DNA of 64,000 nt from Tieghemostelium lacteum. Lineage: Eukaryota; Evosea; Eumycetozoa; Dictyosteliales; Raperosteliaceae. The position numbers and the translations under genes were made by a program. Below the pieces are notes generated by a model that searched no databases, had not been told where the DNA came from, and saw only the letters and a list, made by a program, of their open reading frames with translations. The stretch spans positions 1 through 64,000 of the forward strand of contig LODT01000018.1 in assembly GCA_001606155.1 (NCBI GenBank), read 5' to 3'. Each line of letters opens with the position of its first letter. Within the stretch, counting starts at the first letter, position 1. Shown here one piece after another: positions 35,101 through 45,853 of this stretch.

Positions 35101-36577
35101 ACTGCTGACAACTGAATCTACTATTAAATCACTAGAGAGTTCTGAGATTAAGTGTAACTATCTACAAGGTCAATTAGATCTTGCTAATAAACGATTGGAA
35201 AGAGCAGAATCTGAAGTAGATAGATTAACTAAAGAAATGGATAGACTCATCAAGATCAATTGTGATACAAAAGAACAACAACAAAATCTAATGGAACAGG
35301 AACATGGTCGTATTAAATCATCATTCTCTATAATTAAAGAACAGGCACTGGACATTAAACATTTACTCTCCAAAGAGAAGAATGAAATTATTCAATTAGG
35401 TACCAGTATTAGTTACATTTTAGAAAAGGGTAGAAATAATACTTCAAAAACTGTTAAATCTCTACGTGATTTTGTATTGAAGGAGGTTGAAACTACCAAA
35501 CTAGATATCAACAGTAAACTCTGTGAAATTGAATCTAATCTGTCACAAAACCAAGAATTGACCTCACAGATTGATACTAGTCAAATTCTATTACAAGAAA
35601 TGAATCAACAAAAGAACAAACTCAATGAGATGCAATTAAAGATTGTAAAAATGGAATCTCAAATCAATGAGATTTCTGAAACTAATAGTAATAATAATAA
35701 TAGTAACCTTCAATGTAGTACTTCCAATAGTAACAATAGTAGTAGTAGTAGTAGTAATAATAATAATTGGGAAAGAGATCAAGTCATTCAGTTGATGAAA
35801 TTAGAGAACAAGATTAGAAAAATTGAAGCTGGTATATCTGAGATTATTGAATACAAATCACCACAGTCTCAAACACCATTACCAGTTGCAACTACAACTA
35901 TTACTACAACAACTACAACTCATCATACCTATACCAATGATAATTTAAATATTGAACCATTACAAGATCTATCATCTCCTATTTCATCTTCACCAGTACT
36001 AATTTCAACATCAACTAATAATGATGAAATAGAAATATCTTCCATTACTGAAGAAGATCAATCTACTAATACTAGTAGTAACAGTAATATTACAACTCAA
36101 GAACCAATTATAATAACACCAAAGATAACACCAAAACCAACCATCAATCCTAATGACACCAATAGTATTATGAATGTAAAATCAATACTATTAGACTCAC
36201 TTTTAATTGGAACAGGATCAATATTATCAATTGTATTTTATCAACTAATGTATCATAACAAAAATCTAGAATCCTTAACATCAATATTCAAAAGCAGTTT
36301 GAAATATGGATTGATATTTTCATCACTGAGTGGTATCATTAAATTCACCAGTACACTATTAACATCATCAACAACATTATCATCAACTCCAACATTAAAA
36401 CATAAATCAACTAGTTCCCCCTCTATTACATCTAAAGAAATTATAGTATCAAGTCTACTCAGCGCATCGATCTTTGGTGGGTTCTTTTATATGAAAAATA
36501 GAAACCCAATCAATTTAATTGCTGGTGGTCTAATAGGTCTTACAAATGGTTTATTGATTAAATATAAATATAAATAA
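32147..36577 (+). CDS. Large acidic coiled-coil protein with C-terminal membrane segments
   Basis: The proposed structure is join(32147..34294,34373..36577), 1450 residues. A 78-bp intron (GTATGT donor, TTATACAG acceptor) joins two frames in phase 0. Residues 1-380 are highly acidic and Ser/Asn-rich. At about residues 385-545 a unit of 40-60 residues occurs four times with the core EYNDDIIIHD followed by NGGLSDDIKDSF. Coiled coils follow (about 600-680 and, after the intron, 765-1150). Residues about 1150-1340 are Asn/Ser/Thr-rich. The end holds three or four hydrophobic segments (LLIGTGSILSIVFYQLMYH, IIVSSLLSASIFGGFFYM, LIAGGLIGLTNGLLI). The plan suggests a membrane-anchored tether of golgin-like design. 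No named family was recognised. Confidence 0.75.
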
Positions 36578-37128
36578 TCATTCACTCTCTCTTACTCTAT
36601 CATTAACTTTACACAAATAAATATTTATTTCATTATTTAAAATATATGTCTAGAGTATTTTGGGATTCATTTTTAAATTGATACTATATATATCTTATAT
36701 CTTTTTTATTTTACAAAGTGATTGGGTTTTTGAAAAAAAATAGGATATGGTTATTTTCTTTCTTTCTTTCTTGGTGTTGATCAAAAATCTATTTTTCTAC
36801 GATAGACTTTGGGTGTAATTGTGAGAAGGTGTGTAAGAAAAAAAAAAAAGATTTCATATTCATTTGTTTGAATTCGCTCGGACTTGTTGTAGTTTGACTA
36901 TATATTGTGAGGGTGTTTAATTTACAAAATGGTTGCTGTAATGTTACTGGAGTGGGGATGAGGCAGAATAAGAGAAAATATAAATTTCTCTTTTTAAAAT
37001 TTTGAAAAATATTACTGTTGTTGTAGTTGAAAGGTACTTGTTGTTTGAAAAGTGTCATGTGAAATTGGGAGTTGAGATTATTTTTTTTTTTTAGTTTTTT
37101 TTGACAAGTGACTTTTTGTGATTGAGGT
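36578..37128. other. Convergent intergenic region
   Basis: A 551-bp spacer between converging genes. It contains a short TTTC microsatellite (36758-36771) and A/T runs. An open minus-strand frame of 115 codons crosses it, but its Lys/Phe/Gln-rich composition looks like translated 3' UTR. Confidence 0.5.
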
Positions 37129-37515
37129 TTAATCAAAAAGTTCTAGACAACCAACACCTTCCATAGATGCTAAATTAAAATTACCTTTAAATTTAGTTGA
37201 AACACCTTGGAATTCTAATTTTCCACAAACCTCCACTGAATCATCTTGCCATTTTGTCATGTCTTTAAATGGTGCATCTTTAGTATTTACACCCAATTCT
37301 CCACCACCAAATAATTTTGGAAATCTAACTAAAAAGAAACCTCTACCAATTGCCTCTTTGAAACCCTCTCTTGTTTTGTATCTTGAAACCACCACTTCTT
37401 GTGGTTCCAATAGTTTTTTTAACATATCGCTAATTGGAGCTTTCACTGATGATGATGTTGATGAAGATGATCCTGCAATACCAGGATTTCCATTGTGATT
37501 TAAATTAGTACTCAT
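37129..37515 (-). CDS. Small conserved-looking protein, function unknown
   Basis: The gene encodes 128 residues without introns. An N-terminal Ser/Asn-rich linker (residues 1-25) is followed by a compact domain: MLKKLLEPQEVVVSRYKTRE, FFLVRFPKLFGGGELGVNT, then KGNFNLASMEGVGCLELFD at the end. The Gly-rich and strand-like C-terminal part suggests a small beta-rich fold. It has no signal peptide or membrane span, so it is probably cytosolic. The regular codon use and clean ends argue for a real gene. I do not recognise the family. Confidence 0.7.
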   Translation of the reverse strand: MSTNLNHNGNPGIAGSSSSTSSSVKAPISDMLKKLLEPQEVVVSRYKTREGFKEAIGRGFFLVRFPKLFGGGELGVNTKDAPFKDMTKWQDDSVEVCGKLEFQGVSTKFKGNFNLASMEGVGCLELFD

Positions 37516-38468
37516 TTTCTTTAAATTTAAATTTTACTTTTTATAAACAATGATAATATTAAAGTAGTTATAGATTGGAAATTGCGTTGAGAAGTACAAT
37601 GATAGTTGTGGAATTGAAATTTATATAAAAGATTTATGAAAGTAACACAATAGAATTTTACTATACTACAAAAAAAAAAAAACTTGTAGACTAAAATCAC
37701 AAAAAATTAAAGCCCCAAACTTCTTTTTCACCCATTATTTTGCAATCTAAAAATATCTGATGATAGGTACCTTTCTTTTCGTCCTTTGGCATTGTACTAT
37801 TGATTATATTAATATTTATAAATATTTAATTTTTGATTTTATCTATATGTGTAATTGTAATAAAAATTTGTATAAACGATTTAAACCAAGTCAAAAAAAA
37901 ATTGATCAACAAGAAAAAATTCAAATAACAAAACAATGATTGAATCATACTAAAACTTTCACCCCCAATCAGATTTTGCTTTGCAAATCTGAAAAAATAT
38001 TTAATAAAAAAAACGAAAAATTTAGATATTTATTGGTTTAACCAAATACCAAAAAGTACACTCCATATGATTTGTTAACCATTTTTTCTTAATTTTATAA
38101 CAATGAAATAGAAGTACTATTATCATTATAACTTATTTTATTCCTTTAGGTTTAGTTATCAAGGTTGATAACTTTATAAATTTTTTTAATTATTTTAAAG
38201 ATAGGATTAATATCTTGGTGATTTTTTTTTAATCTATCTCTACAGATACAAAAAAACTTTTTTTTTAATCTATCTCTACAGATACAAAAAAGTGAATAAT
38301 ATAGTGTGAACATCTATAACTTTCACTATTCAAACCAACCTCTTTTAAACAATGTGGGGGTGTGGGAAATTTTTTTTTTCTAATTTTTATTTACTACGTT
38401 CACTCATTGATCCCCAACCAAATCAATTTTTTTTTAGTTTTTATAATAACCAATTTATTCACACAGTA
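37516..38468. other. Divergent intergenic region with a 36-bp tandem repeat
   Basis: The 950-bp spacer holds both promoters. At 38222-38291 a 36-bp unit (T9, then AATCTATCTCTACAGATAC, then an A run) occurs twice in tandem. No coding signal apart from the open frame leading into the nicotinamidase start. Confidence 0.55.
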
Positions 38469-39206
38469 ATGTCAGCTTTATTGATTATAGATGTTCAAAA
38501 TGATTTCATGAAAGGTGGGTCTCTAGAGGTCAGTGATGCAAATGAAATTTTACAACCAATTAATTCACTTAGAGATAAATTAAAATTTGATCTTGTTGTA
38601 TTATCACAAGATTATCATCCCTCTAATCACATATCATTTGCCTCTAATCACACCGGTGAGAAATTATTCAGCACTATAACACTTGAAAATGGTACTGAAC
38701 AAGTTATGTGGCCTGTATGTTTTTTTAAATTTATTTATCATAAAATTAATTTATTTTGTAACATTTGTTTGGGGGGTTTATGTGTAACCTTTATTTTTTT
38801 TTTTTCTTTTTGTTTTGGTTAATTAATTTAGGACCATTGTGTACAAGAAAGCCATGGTTGTGAATTTCATAAGGATTTAAAAATCTTATCTAGCGATGAA
38901 ATTGTTAGAAAAGGTATGGAGGTAAATGTTGATAGTTATTCTGCATTTATGGGAAATGATAAGAAAACAAAGACTAGAATGGAAACACTTCTAAAAGAAA
39001 AGAATATTAAATCTGTCTATGTTTGTGGAGTTGCTGCTGATTATTGTGTATTTTTTACAGCAATGGATTCAAAAAATGCTGGATTTGATACCTATTTTAT
39101 GAAAGATCTTACAAAAGCTGTTAATCCAAAGGAATTAGAATCAATTTATCAACAATTAAGTGATATTCATGTTAAAGTTATAAATTCATGTGATATTTCA
39201 TTGTAA
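38469..39206 (+). CDS. Nicotinamidase (isochorismatase-like hydrolase)
   Basis: Two exons, join(38469..38714,38832..39206), give 206 residues; the 117-bp intron has a GTATGT donor. ATG 38469 starts the domain directly (MSALLIIDVQNDF). The catalytic triad is visible as Asp8, Lys109 (IVRKG) and Cys154 (CGVAADYCV). Metal ligands follow the PncA/Pnc1 pattern (QDYHPSNHISFASNH: Asp48, His50, His54). The enzyme converts nicotinamide to nicotinic acid plus ammonia in the NAD salvage pathway. The open frame extends upstream to 38352 but that part is Phe/Asn-rich leader. Length fits the family. Confidence 0.92.
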
Positions 39207-39288
39207 ATAAAATATTATATGAAAGTGGATTGGACAATCTAATGGATGTAAATGGAAATACAACAAAAAATAAAACAAGAAAGAATAT

Positions 39289-41006
39289 TTATTGATTTAG
39301 TAATTTAACATCCTGAACTAACACTTTCTCATCCAAACCAAAATAATGAAAGAGACTAAAGAGTAAAGCAAAGTTCTTTTCTTGTTTTGGACTTAGATGA
39401 ATAAAGTTCTCCAAAAGTAATTGAGGATAACCAATATCAAAAAACATATCTAAAAATTGATTTTTTTTTAGTACTCCCTTCTCTTCCGTTACCAGCAAGG
39501 GGTACAGCAGGATCAGATGATTGGTCTTGCATTGCAAGTCTCTCACCAATCTTTAGTAATCTATTTACAGATTCTAAATAGTGATAGGGTAGTACTGATG
39601 TAGGTTTAAGAGTTGCAACTTTCATCAGTTCCAATATATTATATAGCGAACGTATTATATCCATTTTTATAAGTTCTTGTGTTTGCAGATGACTAGCACC
39701 TCCAACTGAGTTTACAATAACCCATGATATTTCTAATTTTACATCGTTTCTGGTAAATGTTGGCCATAGTTTAAGTAAATCTTGTAAAATACCAGATTTA
39801 ATTACTGTTTCTAATTGATTAAGGGTTCCACCTTTAAATATTGGTTAGTGTATGATTTTTTTTTCTTAGAAAAATATGGAAGGAGGTGAATTTAAAAACT
39901 TACTTGTTATATTAGATAAACTCCAAACACAATCTTTTACAAATACACCATTTGCAGATCTTAAATATTCAGGGAAATGTTCAAGGAAACCACAACCAAT
40001 AATGATATCTACAATATCATCTTCACCAGATAATAGATTACCTAAAATTCTTATAGAGACTTTAGAAAAAGTCTTATCAAATAAATATTTAATCAATGTT
40101 GAAATGAGGTCATATTGACATATTAAATTCTTTGAAAGTTTCACAAAGGTATCGTTATCAGTGAAATGTAATAGTGCCCAAAGTGCATCATTTATAATAT
40201 CGGTATTAGATTCAATCTGGTCAGTATTCATAATCAATTTACAAATTGCGGGTATAAAAGGTTCAATGTGATGGTATTGAGGTGGTGGGTTACCTCTAAT
40301 ACAATTACTCAGGAGCCAACTGAGATTCTTTAGAATGGCTACTGGTAGATTTTGTGCATTCAATGTATTCAATAGATGATCTGTAAGATTTAAGTTTAAA
40401 ACATAGTCTCTTAATGCTGGTGTATCACCAACAACATTACTAATTGCCCAACATGATTGTTCTCTTAAACTATCCACTGGTGATGCTAATAATTCAATTA
40501 ATGTTGGTACAACACCATGATCAACTACATATCTACATTGTTCATTAGTTCCTACTTTTTTTTTTAATATAATTAAAAGGTTAGTATAAATATACACTAA
40601 ATACATTCTATTGTGCATTAACCATAATCATCCTCTTGTTATATATAACTACATACGATAGGATATTAGTTAAGCCCCAAATTGCCTCAAATTTTGTATC
40701 ATCTCTGGTATCAGTTAGAATTAAACCATGAAGTATTTGTACTAGTCCATGTTGAATGATTAAATCAATGAGAGGATCTCTATCAGATAGAATCTTTCTT
40801 ATATCTTGAACAGAGTAATGTAAAAGATCTGGATTTCCACTCTGTATACGTCTTATAATTAATGGTATTTTTTGTATGACTTTCTTTCTAGTTGCATCTG
40901 CTGTTCCAGTAAGAATTGGTTTATCTCTTGTCAATGGATCTATTGACAAGTCATCTAATGGTATGTTATTATTTGATTCTGATTTTACAAAATTTAATAA
41001 CACCAT
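39289..41006 (-). CDS. Importin-alpha-like ARM repeat protein, frame problems
   Basis: Exons near 40657..41006, 39904..40551 and 39289..39831 encode about 510 residues of ARM repeats: FEAIWGLTNI, REQSCWAISNVVGD, LSWLLSNCIRGNPPP, DALWALLHFTD, VWSLSNIT. These Trp-Asn arrays are the NLS-binding core of importin alpha (karyopherin alpha), the nuclear import adaptor. The Arg/Lys-rich importin-beta-binding domain is not evident, so the N-terminus is divergent or short. Two oddities exist: the only good donor at intron 1 leaves two bases while the available acceptors need one, and in exon 3 a run of nine A (39461-39469) forces a frame change between AGNGREGSTKKK and NQFLDMFFDIG. It may be a young pseudogene or carry base errors. 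Confidence 0.7.
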
Positions 41007-41149
41007 CCTTTTTAAGAATTAAAAATTAAAAAATGAAAATAAAGAAAAAAAAAATAGATATTTTTTTCCCAATTAATAATTAGCATCTTGGTCTATTGAT
41101 CGAGTAAACTTTATTTAAGTATTTAATAGTCTCTACGCCGCTGCTTTCT

Positions 41150-41765
41150 CTTACAATTCAATGAAGCTACCATTTATACATGTTCTAGAACATAGATGAG
41201 AATGTAATCATTTTTAAATGTTCAAGTTGACCAATTGAATTCATGTTTTGAATTACACCGAAACCACATTTTGTAAGTTCAACCAAATTAAAAAGCTCGT
41301 GGATATATCTGATAGATCAAAGAAATGTCTTTTGATCCCATATATATTAGCTTTATCAAATTGTTAAAATTCAAAGTAGCAATATTATGGTCTGCATTAT
41401 ACTCCCAAAGTAGTGATTTCAATCTATTCTTAATAATCAATTGTTGTGCTACTATTGGGTAGTTAATTCCTACTTTTGGTTGTGTTTCTGATAAATAAAT
41501 AATTCAATAAATGGATAAATAAATTATTATTGAATTATTTATTTATTTCCATGGAAATTTACGAATTATCTCTGCTTCTCGACAGTATATATATTTAATC
41601 TATCCAATTTCGGTTTAGGATTGAATAGTAAATTTAGTATTTTCTTCGAATTTCACCTTAAACTAAGAAAGGTATTATGTTTACTCTAAATTCTATTGAT
41701 ACTAATCTGATCTTTGCTAATGTATTTAACCGTGGAAATCAGAAAATGTTTGTGTATAACTATAC
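41150..41765 (-). pseudogene. Decayed F-box/LRR-like family copy, N-terminal half
   Basis: The minus strand matches the first 210 or so codons of the 43.6-kb gene, but with many substitutions, gaps and stops. Recognisable blocks are the complement of ATTTTTAAATGTTCAAGTTG, the segment around ATACTCCCAAAGTAGTGATT, and TCTATCCAATTTCGGTTTAG. A 50-bp AT-rich insertion (41515-41565) interrupts it. The second half of the gene is missing. It is the oldest of the four family copies in the window. Confidence 0.7.
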
Positions 41766-42405
41766 ATGAATATTTATTTAAATAAGTGAAAAGGTAATAT
41801 AAACAAGAATGTAATTTATTTTCTTCTTTTTGCTTTATCAATAGAATTAAGTGATAAGTTGTGATTTGAATTTACTACTCTTTCTTGAAAATCATTTTGT
41901 TCTATGATTTCTTGGAGGAGTACTACTACTACTTCTACTTCTACTTCTACTTAGCAGTGAATTACATAGATTGGTGATGGTGGAAAATGGAATTGTGGCG
42001 CCGAAATTCAATGTTAGTACTCGGATATTCACTATAAATTTTTCCTGGCACAGTTCGGAACCATATTTACTTAAAATTATATATATATCTGGATATAATA
42101 AATGATATATATATATTCAAATGTGATCAATCATACGTACCAATTGAATTTGTTTTTTTTTCATATTTTAGGTAAAGAACAGTATAATATCCAAAGTAGG
42201 GAGGCATCACAATATGTGCCGATACACCTGGAATGGTAGTGGACAGAGTAAGAATAAGGTCTTTCTGATCACACAGATAAAATCAACATTTGCCTGTAAA
42301 GAGTCTGTCTTCAAAATGGTATATTATTTTTTACAAAGATTATTTTATTATTTACTGTTCAACTGAACTGTCCGAACACTAGAAGGAATTTTAAAATTCC
42401 ACAAA
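41766..42405. other. Region without a clear gene
   Basis: It contains a CTACTT/CTACTA microsatellite (41922-41952), AT dinucleotide runs (42078-42117) and short non-AT-rich stretches (42160-42320) that may be transposon or gene debris. I could not assign any of it. Confidence 0.4.
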
Positions 42406-43145
42406 TTATATGACAACTTTTATCAACTTTTTAAATTTATTTTTTTTTTTGAAAAAATTGAAAAACTGTGGACTCCTGCCTTTGGTCTCCCCGAACGGCA
42501 CAAGGAATAATTTATAGTGTTGTTGTTGTTGTTCTTCTTCCTGTTCTTCTTCATCTTGCTGCTCATCTTCATTAAGAACAGATTGGGATCTTTTTCTAGT
42601 TGGTTTTTCTGCCCTTCTGCCACTTAAATACCATTTGATTAAATATCGATATATGTGACTAGATCGGCAAAAAGATTTAAGCTTATCTTTATTTTCTACA
42701 ATCCAAATTCCATCTTTGTAATTTGTTATTTGTTCTGCGCATCCTTGTGGGTCTCCACTCAATAGATCCAAATGCCCATCACAGACTCTCCTACTGGGTT
42801 TTTATATCAGTTTTTTATATTTTTTTTTTGAGTGCGAACGAATTTATATAATAAATTCGTTGTTATATTTGTTCTACAAATTCGTTGTTATATATAACCG
42901 AAGTTATATAACTTCATACTATGACTTATATAATAGTAACAAGTAATGTTATTATTAAACATAGCTATCATTATTAGGTAGACTATTGCTGGAAAATGTT
43001 TGGCTATATGAAGGGTATGAAGGTTGGGGTATCTTCCTGAATTCTTTAGTTGATTTTGGTGGAAGCCTCTACCATTACAATCCACGCATGTACAGAGCCT
43101 TGGAACATTATGTTTATCGCTAAAATCGCAAACAACCAAAAACAT
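42406..43145 (-). mobile_element. Transposon-like zinc-finger protein fragment
   Basis: Two minus-strand frames lie in line. The first (42888..43145) starts MFLVVCDFSDKHNVPRLC and has a Cys/His cluster CTCVDCNGRGFHQ...NLHTLHIAKH, which resembles the N-terminal C-x-C-x2-C-x-G...H finger of several transposon-encoded proteins. The second (42406..42771) reads LLSGDPQGCAEQITNYKDGI, then SHIYRYLIKWYLSGRR, then a Gln/Glu-rich tail. They may be two exons of one gene with an intron between them, or decayed pieces. A 25-bp palindrome (42837-42861) sits between them. There is no catalytic domain. The mobile-element call is inference from the finger and the setting. Confidence 0.35.
42837..42861. repeat. 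Perfect 25-bp palindrome
   Basis: The arms AACGAATTTAT and ATAAATTCGTT are exact reverse complements around a 3-bp ATA centre. The half-site AAATTCGTTGTTATAT recurs at about 42,877, and a second palindrome AAGTTATATAACTT lies at 42901-42914. The cluster lies between two transposon-like frames and could be a terminal or regulatory site. Confidence 0.5.
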
Positions 43146-43649
43146 GGTATAAAAAAAGTATAGATTTATGACAAAGATTACAAGTCATTGTTGACTCCAT
43201 ATTAATATGTTACGAAAGTAATAAATAAAGAATATATTCTTTCGTGAAGATAAATAACTAAGAAAAATAATGTACAAATATTGTTGTATCATTTTCAAAG
43301 TAAAACAACGTATATAACTATCAATTAAACAATTTTATTTCATTCAATTAACTATATAATAATAGTAAGCAGGAAAAAGAATTTCTCAAGAACAATAATA
43401 TGAATGAAGAAGATTTGGAATGCTCCGAATGAAACTATATTTAATATTCCCTTTCTTAACACTTCTCATCCAACCAAAACATTATTTGAAAAGTATTTTT
43501 TTAGTCAGCCTTCATCATTGAAAAATCGATAAAGGGTATTATGAATTCCCGTGTTCCTCACTTATATTATAATTATAATTTTTATTTAAACACAGTATAC
43601 TTAAATATAAATAAATATAAAAGTATTATTATTATTATTATTGCTAATT

Positions 43650-45407
43650 TTATATATATTTTATATTATATAGTATTGAATATTTTGATAGGATGTTTTC
43701 AAATGGATTTAATAGATCAATATCTTTTTGCTCCTGTACTATTCTAAAAATAATAATGCTTATGAAATCTAAATAGTGATAAAATTTTGAAAGGGATTTT
43801 TCAAATCTTTCATAACTTTGATTTAGATTGGTAGTGCTGATTATTGAATCCTTTGGAATATATAAAAAGAGTTCAATACAATAAATATTGTGATTGTTTT
43901 CAATAATCTCAGTTATTGAATCAATGAGCTCTGATAAATTTAGTGAGTTGAGTTCAAATCTTATTGAAATGTTTTGAATGTGATAGTTTTGGGTACAAAA
44001 TGATTTTAGAAGATTTATAGCAATATCTTGATCTATGGGGTTGAATAAATCTAATGTTAACTCTTTGATTGATGGATGATTTAACTGAATTAAGTATTTA
44101 GCAATCTCTAATCCATTTTCAAGATTTATGGTATTAATTTCATGATTGGATGGCAAATATTCTTTCAATGCTTCTATAACCTCTTCAACCATATCATTAT
44201 CCTCAATACTAAGATAAATATTGTCAATTCCCTTGTAGATTGGCTTTAAAATATCAATTAGATTATTTAGATTGTCTTTTGAACCATCGTAATAATAGAC
44301 ATTGATATTTGGATGATTACCTTTTGAGATTAGAGGTATATTGTTGGTGGATGAATAATATGGATTCACTAATGCTGATGGTCCAATCCATTCATTTAAT
44401 AAAATTTGACCAAGAATATCATTGTGAAACCTGTGATCAAAGTACTTTAGAGTTGTATTGGTAATTGGTTGATAAATTATGCTATCATCAACAATGATTT
44501 GACAAGGGATAATTTTGAGTTTTGTCAATGTTTTATTACCATTTAAAAACTGAATCAGATATTGTTTGCTGAAAGGTACAGGTAAAGAAAAATTGTATAT
44601 TGATAATGTTTTAAGATAGCTATTTCGTGACAATGCATCTAAAATATTATCAAAATCTTCTTGTTGATTTTCTATTAAACCATGATCAGGCAGCTCTATA
44701 GCTTGAGTAAACCTTGAATTTTCCAATTTAATAGTCTCTATAGTGCATTCTTTTCTTTCTAACAATTCAATGAAACTACCAATGTTGCATGTTACACAAT
44801 CAAATGATACCATTTTTAAATGTTCAAGTTGACCCAATGAATTCACGTTCTGAATTAAATTATTATTATTACTATATATTTCTAATTCAACTAGATTTAA
44901 AAAACTCATTGTAATATCAGATAGATCAGTAATAATTCCATGTGATTTCACTATATAGTTTAACTTTTTCAAAGAGTTACTAGAATAATTAACAATATTA
45001 TTAATAGGTTCTATATTATATAACCAAAGAAGTGATTTCAATCTATCCTTATTAATCAATTGATATGCTGTTATTGGGTACCTGTTTTTTATATGTGGTT
45101 CTATTTCTGATAGATAAATAATCCATGATGGGTATTTGGTAACAATCTTTTCATCAAGACATGATAAATAGATCCTATCCAATTTAGGTTTTGGGTTGAA
45201 TAGTTTATTCAATATTTCCATATCATTCTCTGTTTTAATTTCAATTTCACCCCAATCTATTAAAGGTATTGTGGTTGCTGTAAATTCTTTTGATACTAAT
45301 CTGAGTTTTGAAATTACACCCATTGTATGTTTAAACCTAAAATTTGATTTATTTCCATAACTAACCCACAAATTGATTATGTAAACTATTAATGATCTGA
45401 TCAACAT
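43650..45407 (-). CDS. F-box/LRR-like family protein, near-identical second copy
   Basis: The gene encodes 585 residues without introns and differs from the 5073-6827 product at only about a dozen positions (for example NLIQNVN against NNLIQNVN with one extra Asn, VSFDCVTC against VSFASVTC, FCTQNYHIQN against FCTNNNHIQN). Domain features are as in that copy: an F-box-like LRLVSKEF motif near residue 35 and degenerate LRRs after it. The 3' flank and the leader before the ATG (45408-45427) are also shared, so this is a recent segmental duplication in inverted orientation, 38 kb apart. Both copies are fully open, so both may be expressed. Confidence 0.8.
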   Translation of the reverse strand: MLIRSLIVYIINLWVSYGNKSNFRFKHTMGVISKLRLVSKEFTATTIPLIDWGEIEIKTENDMEILNKLFNPKPKLDRIYLSCLDEKIVTKYPSWIIYLSEIEPHIKNRYPITAYQLINKDRLKSLLWLYNIEPINNIVNYSSNSLKKLNYIVKSHGIITDLSDITMSFLNLVELEIYSNNNNLIQNVNSLGQLEHLKMVSFDCVTCNIGSFIELLERKECTIETIKLENSRFTQAIELPDHGLIENQQEDFDNILDALSRNSYLKTLSIYNFSLPVPFSKQYLIQFLNGNKTLTKLKIIPCQIIVDDSIIYQPITNTTLKYFDHRFHNDILGQILLNEWIGPSALVNPYYSSTNNIPLISKGNHPNINVYYYDGSKDNLNNLIDILKPIYKGIDNIYLSIEDNDMVEEVIEALKEYLPSNHEINTINLENGLEIAKYLIQLNHPSIKELTLDLFNPIDQDIAINLLKSFCTQNYHIQNISIRFELNSLNLSELIDSITEIIENNHNIYCIELFLYIPKDSIISTTNLNQSYERFEKSLSKFYHYLDFISIIIFRIVQEQKDIDLLNPFENILSKYSILYNIKYI

Positions 45408-45853
45408 AATTTATCTCTTTGATCAAATATAAAATAAAATGTAAATATTAACTAAAGGTAAATTTAAAACTAGTAGCAAAAAAAAAAAAATTTTAACATG
45501 TGTGTAAATTCAAAAAAAACAAAATTTTTTTTTAATCACTTGGGCAATGAGAAATATTGAGGGATCTCATACAATGCAAATGAAAAAAATTGATTAAAAT
45601 ATTTATTTTTTTTTTGACTTTACTCATGTTGTAAATTTTACAAAAAAAAAATTTTAATCATCAATTATAATTGATCTCCAAAAATTAAATTAAAATCCAA
45701 AATAAATAGGCTATATGTTATTTTTAGAATTTGGAAATTTTACAAAACTCTAAATTTAATTCAGATTAAATCTCTATTTATAGGTATTTAAATTCCTATA
45801 GGAATTTAAATAAAAATTCATTAAAACAAAAAGTACTCCATATAAGTAACAAA
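45408..45853. other. Intergenic region containing a MITE-like element
   Basis: The spacer lies between the F-box/LRR-like start (-) and the GIY-YIG start (+). It contains the MITE-like element listed separately, A/T runs, and a palindrome near the downstream gene, TTTAAATTCCTATAGGAATT at about 45,787. Confidence 0.5.
45497..45635 (+). repeat. MITE-like inverted-repeat element, copy 1
   Basis: It begins CATGTGTGTAAATTCAAAAA and ends TTTTTTTTTGACTTTACTCATG, whose reverse complement CATGAGTAAAGTCAAAAA mirrors the start. The internal part GAAAAAAATTGATTAAAATATTTA recurs in the copy at 63.4 kb. The segment AATCACTT-----ATGAGAAATATTGAGGG also occurs at about 5.01-5.05 kb. It is short, AT-rich and non-coding with inverted ends, as expected for a MITE. 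Confidence 0.5.

Noticed and set aside
36789-37136. Minus-strand frame of 115 codons in a convergent spacer
   Set aside because: Lys/Phe/Gln-rich composition, no domain, and overlaps the 3' ends of two genes; looks like UTR.
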